Shown here in pieces: positions 1 through 5,680 of a DNA stretch of 5,680 bases. The notes beneath the pieces are model-generated. The model ran no database searches and was not told the origin of the DNA. It saw only the letters and a program-made list of their open reading frames with translations. How positions within the stretch are numbered: position 1 is the first letter of the stretch; every line of letters starts with the position of its first letter. The stretch comes from Candidatus Woesearchaeota archaeon. Its GTDB lineage: Archaea; Nanobdellota; Nanobdellia; Woesearchaeales; UBA11576. The DNA lies in the NCBI GenBank assembly GCA_027083015.1, contig JALWQS010000034.1:2107-7786 (forward strand), read 5' to 3'. The translations under genes and the position numbers were made by a program.

Positions 1-1750
1 CTCTCTCTGTCTTTCCTGCTTTCTCTTCATCTTCTGCTGTTTCCAGGAACTGTTTTAGTTTTGCTATCTCTGAATCTTCTATCTCATGTATATCTTTCTT
101 TAAGAGTTCCAGAGCTTCTGCTACTTGTTTCAACAGCACCACTTTTTGGCTGAACCACATGTTCAGTGTACTGAAATTGCTTCTTAATGCCATGACTTTC
201 CTTATCAGTTCTGCATAGTTTGTGAATCCTTTTCCTTCACTCAGTTCCTGAAGGTCTTGCGTCTCTTTGTTAAGTATCTTCAGTATTGCGTCGCAGTGCG
301 CTGAAAAGTTTTGGAAAGCGGGTATCAGTTGTTGGATCTCTGCGTGCATCCTTTCAAGCTCTTCTTTTTCTATGACCTGTGTCTTTTGGAACTGTAACGC
401 GTTTATGTGCTGGAACAGTTGGTCGTTCTCATCCAGTTTTTCTATCACTCCGTTCAGCGCATCAAGGTTTGCTTCTACTTCTTCTATTCCTTGCGCTTCT
501 TGATGGCAGGTATCAAGCACTTCTGCTATCTTTTTTCTTTCCACTTTGTTATGTTGTATGAGCTGTTTTAGGTCTAGCCCTTCATCGACGGCTTTTTTTA
601 TCCTGCCGATTATTCCTCCTATTGTTGAGTCTGCGCTTGTCTCGTCGGTTATGTCTTTTTTCAAAGCATCGGCTAACGGTTCTGTCCTTTGCAGTTCTTT
701 TCCTTCCTGTATCACTTCCTCCTTTACCTCATGGAACAGTGATAGTCTTTTCTTGAACAGCTCCACCCATCCGCTGAAGAGGTTAAAGAATTTCGCATAG
801 AGTTTTTCTTCCTCCTCATCTAATGGTTCTCCTCCTGGTTTTCGATGAAGTTTTTCATATCTCCTTTTTCCTAAATATCCAGCTCCTAAGAAGACGGCTA
901 ATACTCCAAGGATTGCTAATGCTGTCAGCCCTATGTTGCTTGATGATGTCGTCGCTGTAGCGGTTGCTGTCGCATTCTTGAATACTGACTCATTAGGTCC
1001 TGAAGGTGAAGGCACTGTTTTGGTTATCGGCGAGGATTCTCCTCCGAAGATGTAGTTCCAGAGATTCGATAGGCTTCCGAATATTGAGTCCGCCCCCACT
1101 ACTTTGCTCCAGAATGGACTGCTTTCGCAACGGTTGTTCATGCAGATCACAGATACCAACAAGAACACTAGGATTATCGTGACCATCAGCGCTATCAGGA
1201 AGCTGGCGATTTTTGCTCCTGTCGTATCGCTGGTAAATATGTATTTTTTTATCAGCACATTTATCAGTATGAGCATCGCTATCGCAAGTATGCCTAATGC
1301 AAAAGGCAGTACTTTTTTTAGTGTCATCTTTCCTCCGTATACTAATGCGAAGGCTAATGCTATTCCTAATGCTATGCTTAACCCTATCACTGCTCCTTTA
1401 TTGGCGTCTTTGAACGCTTGTGACATGGCTATCCATGATAATGCGAAGAATATTACAAAAAAGATGAAGAAGTCAAAGAACGTAGGCCCTGTCTCTTGTG
1501 CATAGTTCCGGAAATAACTTCCGAGGTTGCTGCTGCTTATTCTCTCGCCTACGCCTTTGAACCTGTCTGCAATGCTTGCTGTCGCTGCGCTCGAGAATGA
1601 TAGTGTGATCACTATTATCAGCAGGATCATGAATATTCTTTTTTGTAATCTTTGATCTCTTCTGTTCCTGACTGTTCCAGCAGTGATTTTTCTGTTCTCA
1701 GTTATCCTATTTAGAGTTTTTCTCTCTTGGGTATTGCTGTAAAGCTTCAT
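1..1750 (-). CDS. Polytopic membrane protein with long cytoplasmic coiled-coil tail (C-terminus beyond window)
   Basis: I do not recognise a named family. The frame is open from the ATG at 1748-1750 to the window edge, giving 583 residues with no stop, so the C-terminus is missing. An in-frame TAA lies just upstream (1754-1756), which makes this the first possible ATG. Visible parts: a long basic N-terminus (residues 1-38, 12 Lys/Arg against 3 acidic); a signal or anchor helix (39-57, possible cleavage after A58); an exposed stretch (59-89); membrane helices near 91-109, 120-139, 147-167 and 181-202; an exposed region (203-272) with C203 and C208 and an Ala/Thr repeat at 260-268; a last helix at 273-294 followed by K295, R296 and R297; then a charged helical tail from 295 onward with coiled-coil character. 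The positive-inside rule puts the tail in the cytoplasm. The layout parallels the membrane protein at 3471-4913. It is last of the four visible genes, 53 nt after its neighbour, with no Shine-Dalgarno site. A scaffold or channel-like role is only a guess. Confidence 0.9.
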   Translation of the reverse strand, partial: MKLYSNTQERKTLNRITENRKITAGTVRNRRDQRLQKRIFMILLIIVITLSFSSAATASIADRFKGVGERISSSNLGSYFRNYAQETGPTFFDFFIFFVIFFALSWIAMSQAFKDANKGAVIGLSIALGIALAFALVYGGKMTLKKVLPFALGILAIAMLILINVLIKKYIFTSDTTGAKIASFLIALMVTIILVFLLVSVICMNNRCESSPFWSKVVGADSIFGSLSNLWNYIFGGESSPITKTVPSPSGPNESVFKNATATATATTSSSNIGLTALAILGVLAVFLGAGYLGKRRYEKLHRKPGGEPLDEEEEKLYAKFFNLFSGWVELFKKRLSLFHEVKEEVIQEGKELQRTEPLADALKKDITDETSADSTIGGIIGRIKKAVDEGLDLKQLIQHNKVERKKIAEVLDTCHQEAQGIEEVEANLDALNGVIEKLDENDQLFQHINALQFQKTQVIEKEELERMHAEIQQLIPAFQNFSAHCDAILKILNKETQDLQELSEGKGFTNYAELIRKVMALRSNFSTLNMWFSQKVVLLKQVAEALELLKKDIHEIEDSEIAKLKQFLETAEDEEKAGKTER

Positions 1751-1778
1751 TTTTTAATCTTCATTTTTTAATCTTCAT
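1745..1778 (-). repeat. Tandem 14-bp repeat at the start of the downstream membrane-protein gene
   Basis: On the minus strand the unit ATGAAGATTAAAAA occurs twice back to back (1778-1765 and 1764-1751). It is followed at 1750 by a third, diverging ATGAAG that begins the membrane-protein gene. The unit length is not a multiple of three, so each copy puts its ATG in a different frame, and each of the two upstream copies encodes only Met-Lys-Ile-Lys-Lys before TGA. Replication slippage duplicating the start-codon region is the simplest explanation. The repeat sits where a ribosome binding site would be expected and contains none. Confidence 0.85.
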
Positions 1779-1803
1779 TTTTATTTTTCATCCTGACAAT
1801 CAT
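1747..1803 (-). other. Inter-gene leader with a chain of minimal start-stop ORFs
   Basis: Directly after the TAG of the 523-residue protein comes an in-frame ATG (1801-1803) that opens an 11-codon ORF ending in TAA (1768-1770). Within this, ATG at 1776-1778 opens a 5-codon ORF whose TGA (1761-1763) overlaps the ATG at 1762-1764. That second 5-codon ORF ends in TGA (1747-1749), which overlaps the gene start at 1748-1750. Both junctions are ATGA. Since no Shine-Dalgarno site is visible, ribosomes could reach the gene by termination and re-initiation, but the arrangement may simply follow from the tandem repeat. No evidence shows that the micro-peptides are made. Confidence 0.35.
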
Positions 1804-3375
1804 CTATGATCTTTCAGGAGCACGTATTTCTTCTTCTTTCGTCATAGAAGATCTGGTTGCGTGCATAGATACTGAATGTTCAGGGTTTAGGGTGTATCTT
1901 TCTCCTTCAGGTACTAGCTGTTGCATTCCCTTGATATGCCCTATCAACTTCTTCTCCTCAATCCTCATTTGGTTCGGCAGGATACCTGCGGCTTTTGCTC
2001 CTTCCTCATATTCTTCACGCACTCTTCTTGTGATCTCAGGCTGTTTTTGTGCTGCCTGCTTCAATTGTGTCCATGCTTGCCTGTAGTGTCGCGCAATCTG
2101 TGATAGTGTTGGGTAATGTTGCTGTAGTAGTGCGTCTTTTTGCGGATCAGCTTTTTCTATGTCAGTCAACAGTTGTAAAGCTCTTTCTGACCATTTCTTT
2201 TCTTTCTCGTAAAGTTCGAGTTCAAACTTTACCCATGCTTCTTTCTGCTTCTTGACTTCTTCCCATTCTTCTACAGGTCTTGTCAATATATCTCCCATGG
2301 CTGCAAAGCCTTCCGCATCTCTTATCACTTCATTATAGGTCGTTCTTGCTAGCTCTTCTTTTTCTTTGAATTCTTCTTCTGCTTTTTCGATCTCTTTCTT
2401 CACTGCTTCTCTTATCTCTTTCATATCTCTTGTAGTACCCGCTATGAGTTCTTCTTTTTCCAGCTGTTCTTTCAGTTCTTTTGCTGCATCTCCTACAAGT
2501 TTTTTCAGTAGTGCTTCCAGATCGCCCTCTGCAGATTCTTTTCCCTCCATCATTGCCAGTTTTGTGGCTAAGAATCTTGGTATAGCGTCTGCCATATCTG
2601 ACCTGAAGGGCTCTTTTTCTCTGTTTATTTCCTCAAGCCATCTGGCTCCGAGCTCAAAGTTTAGTTCTTTGAAGGCTTTTATCGATCGTGCTTTGTTTCT
2701 TTTGTCTAGGAATATGAGTACTTGGTTTAGTTCTCCTGGTTTTCCTCTTTCTTCCTTGAATACTGCCATTCCTTTATGTTCTGCTATTTTTTTTCCTTCT
2801 TCTAGGAGCGATCTTAGTATTAGGGGTCTTACCATGCGGTCATGGTCGCTGTTTGATATTGTATACAACAGGTACATCAGCAAGCTTTCTGCTTTTTCAT
2901 ACTCTAAGAGTCGGGAATAGGCTTTTGGTTTTCCCTTTTTATACTCTTTTGCTAATGCTGTATGGGGAAATTTTTCTGTCAGTCTGTTTATCTGCTCTAT
3001 CAGTTCATGTCTGAACTCGAAAGGGTTCTTGATTCCTTGCAGCCTGTTCAATGATCTGTGCGCTTCTTCAATGAATTCTTCTCTTTGGTGGATGTCTTTG
3101 CTGATTTTCTCTTTTTTCTTTTCTAAGATTTTAGCCAGTTCTTTTGCGTTCAGTTCTTCTGCTTTTTTTCTCTCTTCGTCCACCCGGGGCATGAATTCTT
3201 TCAGGAAAAATAGAGGATTCTTCAGCAGTTTCTCATCTTTCAGCAGGTTTTGTAGGTGTCCTATACGTCTTGTCTTTTGTTCTTTGATCTCTTCCAAGAC
3301 CTTTTTTGATTGTTCTCCTGCTGCCTGCAGGGTATTTACAAAATCTTCCCATCCTTTTTGGCTTATTAGTGGCAT
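1804..3375 (-). CDS. Soluble, highly charged all-helical (coiled-coil) protein, 523 residues
   Basis: I do not recognise a family. The protein is complete, with ATG at 3375 behind a strong AAAGGAGA site and a TAG stop at 1804-1806. It has no signal peptide and no membrane helix, so it should be cytoplasmic. Composition is dominated by Glu, Lys, Leu, Ala and Arg, with no cysteine and six tryptophans (W9, W246, W371, W381, W395, W435). Long charged helices with coiled-coil character lie around residues 62-115, 282-350 and 368-408. The region at about 150-270 is less charged and may be a compact helical domain. The last 30 or so residues look flexible. No nucleotide-binding or catalytic motif is visible. 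It lies between two membrane-protein genes that have coiled-coil cytoplasmic tails, so a partner, adaptor or scaffold role is a reasonable inference. A helical repeat fold of TPR type was considered but no regular repeat can be seen. Confidence 0.9.
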   Translation of the reverse strand: MPLISQKGWEDFVNTLQAAGEQSKKVLEEIKEQKTRRIGHLQNLLKDEKLLKNPLFFLKEFMPRVDEERKKAEELNAKELAKILEKKKEKISKDIHQREEFIEEAHRSLNRLQGIKNPFEFRHELIEQINRLTEKFPHTALAKEYKKGKPKAYSRLLEYEKAESLLMYLLYTISNSDHDRMVRPLILRSLLEEGKKIAEHKGMAVFKEERGKPGELNQVLIFLDKRNKARSIKAFKELNFELGARWLEEINREKEPFRSDMADAIPRFLATKLAMMEGKESAEGDLEALLKKLVGDAAKELKEQLEKEELIAGTTRDMKEIREAVKKEIEKAEEEFKEKEELARTTYNEVIRDAEGFAAMGDILTRPVEEWEEVKKQKEAWVKFELELYEKEKKWSERALQLLTDIEKADPQKDALLQQHYPTLSQIARHYRQAWTQLKQAAQKQPEITRRVREEYEEGAKAAGILPNQMRIEEKKLIGHIKGMQQLVPEGERYTLNPEHSVSMHATRSSMTKEEEIRAPERS

Positions 3376-3470
3376 TTTTATCTCCTTTATCTTATTATGT
3401 TATCTCGTTATTCTGTTGCTTTGTTCTCTTATCGTGATATTACCCTGAATCAACATTTTGAGTCCGCATC
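3376..3470 (-). other. 95-nt inter-gene region with a small possible ORF (3400-3456)
   Basis: This is the largest gap between genes in the window. Besides the Shine-Dalgarno site it holds an 18-codon ORF on the minus strand (ATG at 3454-3456, TAA at 3400-3402) in the same frame as the downstream gene. It has no clear ribosome binding site of its own, so it is probably chance. I see no convincing TATA box with BRE, no hairpin and no T-rich terminator. Readthrough from the upstream gene is therefore the simplest reading, though the AT-rich 3' half could hide a weak promoter. Confidence 0.4.
3381..3388 (-). promoter_or_regulatory. Shine-Dalgarno site for the 523-residue helical protein
   Basis: On the minus strand AAAGGAGA lies just ahead of the ATG at 3373-3375, with 5 nt between. 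It is a near-perfect match to the archaeal/bacterial anti-SD sequence and fixes the start. An in-frame TAA at 3400-3402 rules out a longer N-terminus. Confidence 0.85.
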
Positions 3471-4913
3471 TCATAGTCTTATCTTCTCCAATTCTCTATA
3501 TCTTCTTTGGGCGTTTCTTGCCTGATGTTCTATCTCCTTGTCAAGTTCGCTCACTACTCTTCTGAGTTCTGAGATCTTCTTGCGATCCCATTCTTGAGGC
3601 GGTTTTGTCAGTTCTTTCAGTATCTCTTCGTTGAGTTGGTCTCTTCTGTTGACTATCTGTTCTATCAGGCTTATCTTCTGCTCTGCTTCTTTTTCCAGTT
3701 CTTCTATTCCAAGGAAGTTCTTTATGATCTCTTTTGTCTTATCATAAGCTTGTAGTGCTTTTGTTCCGAATGGTAAGGCGCTTACCAATGCTCTGCCGTA
3801 GTTGCCTTCACCTATCTGTCTCTCTACCTCTTCTTTCTTGGCTTTGCTCATCTTGGCGAAGTAGTCTTTCATCGCGTCACCGGTCATCAGGGCGTATACT
3901 GCTCCTATGCCGCTTCCGAATAGCAAGTGTTTGAATAGCGTCGGTGTTCCGAATCCTGAAGCAGGCACTGTTCCTCCCCAGAGTGACGTTCCTAACAATC
4001 CTAATGCTGTTTGTACGCCTGCATATACTATCGCTAAGCCAAATGTTTTTCCTGCGAATGATCCTGAGCTTTGTTCATCCCCTTCTTCTTTTACCTTGCC
4101 CATCAGCTTGGCAAGTTTTGGTCCGAATATTCCCAGCACTACCCAACCTACGATTACCAGTATCTGGTTCTTTGTTACCCGTTCGTTCGCCAGTAATGCT
4201 GCCAGGACTATGGCCATGGACAATAGATACTTCCTTTCTGTGTCTTTCATCAGCCATTTGAAGAGTACGAAGAATATTATCGTCGCTACTATAAGTGCCG
4301 GCAGTCCTGCTCCGTTCTCGTTTATCCTGAGTACCGCCTGTTTGCACTGTTTAGTATTAGTTTCAGGATAAAACTTTTCGTATGCTCCTGTTCCGCAGCA
4401 GGGAGGTTCTCCTCCTAGGCCCACTACGTCGCGTCCGAAACCCACTATTGTCCCTAATGTTTCTGATCCTAGGAAAACATCCACTGGGCATCTTCCCATC
4501 GCATTTGTCGGCCCTATGAAGAACTGTGTTGCTTGTCTGAATTGTTCTTGTTTCCATAGGTACGTAGGATTTCCTCTGTTGTCTATTATGTGTGTAGATA
4601 GTACTATAGCTATTATTCCTATAAGCACATAGATAAGCGTCTTAGTGCTGTTGTCGCTCAGCTTGTCGCTCAGGAAGAATACTAGCAGCACTATCGCCAG
4701 TATGGTTATGAGTATGGCGTTTATCCAGAATGCTCCGCTCCTGACATAGTTTGATATGTGGCTCCATGCTTTGTGTATTCCGTTCTTGGTCTTTGCCCAT
4801 GAGTCTCTGGCTTTATCCTTGAAAGCTGCTTCTGCTGTCAGGCTTAGCAGCATGAGGCCTATCACTAATACCAAGAACATGATTGCCAGTCTCTTCTTGC
4901 TTGCGTTCTTCAT
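3471..4913 (-). CDS. Polytopic membrane protein with cysteine-containing exposed loop and C-terminal coiled coil, 480 residues
   Basis: I do not recognise a named family. The start is the ATG at 4911-4913, overlapping the ATPase stop as ATGA, with AGGAGG 6 nt upstream. The stop is TGA at 3471-3473. Visible parts: basic N-terminus and signal or anchor helix (9-27; Ala-rich possible cleavage site near 29/30); an amphipathic, Trp- and Lys-rich exposed segment (31-60); helices near 64-82 and 92-110 joined by a short Lys/Asp/Asn turn; a loop at about 111-203 with C142, the pair C172-C173 and C190; helices near 205-221, 230-242 and 250-265; two weaker Gly-rich hydrophobic segments (about 288-312 and 326-344); and a charged coiled-coil tail (about 400-480). 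The predicted topology puts the four cysteines outside, where two disulfides could form, and the tail in the cytoplasm. General topology recalls multi-spanning conjugation proteins (VirB6/TrbL, archaeal CedA), but I see no specific motif that supports this. Confidence 0.93.
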   Translation of the reverse strand: MKNASKKRLAIMFLVLVIGLMLLSLTAEAAFKDKARDSWAKTKNGIHKAWSHISNYVRSGAFWINAILITILAIVLLVFFLSDKLSDNSTKTLIYVLIGIIAIVLSTHIIDNRGNPTYLWKQEQFRQATQFFIGPTNAMGRCPVDVFLGSETLGTIVGFGRDVVGLGGEPPCCGTGAYEKFYPETNTKQCKQAVLRINENGAGLPALIVATIIFFVLFKWLMKDTERKYLLSMAIVLAALLANERVTKNQILVIVGWVVLGIFGPKLAKLMGKVKEEGDEQSSGSFAGKTFGLAIVYAGVQTALGLLGTSLWGGTVPASGFGTPTLFKHLLFGSGIGAVYALMTGDAMKDYFAKMSKAKKEEVERQIGEGNYGRALVSALPFGTKALQAYDKTKEIIKNFLGIEELEKEAEQKISLIEQIVNRRDQLNEEILKELTKPPQEWDRKKISELRRVVSELDKEIEHQARNAQRRYRELEKIRL

Positions 4914-5680
4914 CCTCGGCCTCCTATCTTAGCTATTATGTTCTGTAGTTTTTCGTCTGTTCTTGATGATTCGAACAGTTTTCTTGTATCTTCTGTTCCT
5001 GTGGTGTCGTCTGTTTCTTCTCCTTCAAAGAAGAGTATCAGCCATTGTTTCAGTATCGGGTTTTGAAACCTGAATGTGTTTCCTTCTTTTGCTATCAGGT
5101 CCACTTCTATGAGTCTTTCCAATAGTGATTTGGTGACTGGTGCTGATCTGTACATCAGGCGTGATATCTCTGAAAGTTTTAGGTTGTCATGCCTTGTGAG
5201 TATCTTTAGAAGTCCTTTCAGCAATGCTGATCCTCGTGCTTGGTTTAGGCTTGTCTGAAATATATTTTTGCAGTAGCTGTATAGTTTTGAATAAGGCATG
5301 GATATTTCCAGCGCGAATATCTTTCTTAATAGTATTATCTCATTAGGTACTGTTGATCTTGTTGATCTTTTTGTGTTCTGCTTATATTTTTGTATAAGGT
5401 CTTTTGTCACGAAAGGTATTCCTGCTGATATCTTGTGTATCTCTTCTTTTATTCTTGGGTCGGTCTTTCCCAGTATCTTTTCTGCTAGTTCTGCGGTCTC
5501 TTCTTTCGTGAATGGTCTTATGATCAGCTCGTCTGTTCCTAACTTTTCTCTTTCCTTGAGAGATATGCTTCCGTCTGATGATAATAGGTATATTGTTTTT
5601 TCTTCCTCATGTCTTTCTTCTTCATCTTTTTTGCTGTTATTGTCAGCTGATTTTTCTCTTATGCTCTCTTTCTTTTGTAG
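4910..5680 (-). CDS. Archaeal-type AAA+ ATPase, C-terminal part with winged helix (N-terminus beyond window)
   Basis: The frame is open from the window edge to TGA at 4910-4912, giving the last 256 residues. The Walker A and B motifs would lie outside the window. A GTG at 5408-5410 could look like a start, but coding continues upstream through a conserved-looking region, so it is internal. Numbering from the window edge: a very charged stretch (1-28); a hydrophobic strand with Ser/Asp residues (29-36, probably the sensor-1 strand); the family-typical PFTKEE segment (about 56-61) leading into the lid helices; SAGIPF (about 85-90), matching the Gly-x-Pro-Phe/Tyr signature near the end of the ATPase lid; and a winged helix-turn-helix at about 157-205 ending in FRFQNPILKQWL (203-214), like the F-x-D-P-x-L-x-x-W-L signature of archaeal ATPases (ATPase_2, Pfam PF01637, plus C-terminal wHTH). 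The tail after 215 is acidic, then basic. It may power or regulate the adjoining membrane complex. A host-defence (STAND-like) or regulatory role is an alternative. Confidence 0.85.
   Translation of the reverse strand, partial: LQKKESIREKSADNNSKKDEEERHEEEKTIYLLSSDGSISLKEREKLGTDELIIRPFTKEETAELAEKILGKTDPRIKEEIHKISAGIPFVTKDLIQKYKQNTKRSTRSTVPNEIILLRKIFALEISMPYSKLYSYCKNIFQTSLNQARGSALLKGLLKILTRHDNLKLSEISRLMYRSAPVTKSLLERLIEVDLIAKEGNTFRFQNPILKQWLILFFEGEETDDTTGTEDTRKLFESSRTDEKLQNIIAKIGGRG
4920..4925 (-). promoter_or_regulatory. Shine-Dalgarno site for the 480-residue membrane protein
   Basis: On the minus strand AGGAGG lies 6 nt before the ATG at 4911-4913, inside the 3' end of the ATPase gene. Together with the 4-nt ATGA overlap it supports translational coupling and fixes this start. 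Confidence 0.87.

Noticed and set aside
1104..1505. Plus-strand open frame of 133 codons opposite the distal membrane protein
   Set aside because: Apparent hydrophobic segments are the antisense image of the membrane helices on the minus strand. The minus-strand frame is open for 583 codons and fits the operon.
2366..2920. Plus-strand open frame of 184 codons opposite the 523-residue protein gene
   Set aside because: Ser/Phe-rich translation is the reverse complement of Lys/Glu-rich coding sequence. It lacks a ribosome site and lies wholly inside a well-supported minus-strand gene.
3400..3456. 18-codon ORF in the 95-nt gap as a leader peptide gene
   Set aside because: No convincing ribosome site, no attenuator hairpin and no telling amino-acid composition. 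Listed only as content of the gap.
3907..4371. Plus-strand open frame of 154 codons opposite the 480-residue membrane protein gene
   Set aside because: No ribosome site, no recognisable domain, and it is antisense to a gene with clear signal peptide, membrane helices and SD site.
4075..4557. Two short minus-strand open frames (90 and 64 codons) overlapping the 480-residue gene in another frame
   Set aside because: They are Arg/Gly/Thr-rich out-of-frame shadows without ribosome sites, inside the membrane-protein gene.
3471..4913. Assignment of the 480-residue protein to VirB6/TrbL/CedA conjugation channels
   Set aside because: Only the general multi-span topology fits. No VirB4-type ATPase, relaxase or pilin is visible in the window, and no specific motif was recognised.
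4910..5410. ATPase C-terminus as a separate 166-residue gene starting at GTG 5408-5410
   Set aside because: The same frame is open to the window edge, and the upstream translation holds the ATPase lid and sensor-1-like segments, so the GTG is an internal Val codon.

Overview
The window carries four genes, all on the minus strand, so they run from position 5680 down to position 1. The plus strand has no convincing gene. In transcript order they are: the C-terminal part of an archaeal-type AAA+ ATPase with a winged-helix end (4910-5680, N-terminus outside the window); a 480-residue polytopic membrane protein with a cysteine-containing exposed loop and a cytoplasmic coiled-coil tail (3471-4913); a 523-residue soluble, cysteine-free, highly charged helical protein (1804-3375); and a second polytopic membrane protein with a long coiled-coil tail (1-1750, C-terminus outside the window). 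No RNA gene, CRISPR array, transposase or terminator was seen.

The likely source is an archaeon, and I favour a DPANN lineage (Woesearchaeota/Pacearchaeota-like). The reasons are the archaeal ATPase family, heavy use of ATA for Ile and AGA/AGG for Arg, good Shine-Dalgarno sites before two genes, and membrane proteins of a style familiar from DPANN genomes: a signal peptide, a short exposed segment, then a hydrophobic hairpin with a Lys/Asp/Asn-rich turn. This is inference from style, not from a database match.

The genes look like one operon. The ATPase stop and the next start overlap as ATGA with an AGGAGG site in front. The following gap is 95 nt and the next start has an AAAGGAGA site. The last gap is 53 nt and holds a tandem 14-bp repeat with a chain of overlapping start and stop codons.

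The two membrane proteins have the same predicted layout: basic N-terminus, signal/anchor helix, about 30 exposed residues, hydrophobic helices, an exposed Cys-bearing region, more membrane helices, and a large charged helical tail inside the cell. A soluble helical protein lies between their genes and an ATPase gene lies upstream. I infer a membrane-anchored assembly whose cytoplasmic coiled coils could dock the soluble helical protein, with the ATPase as regulator or motor. No function can be assigned from sequence alone. This operon is the best candidate in the window for an undescribed system.
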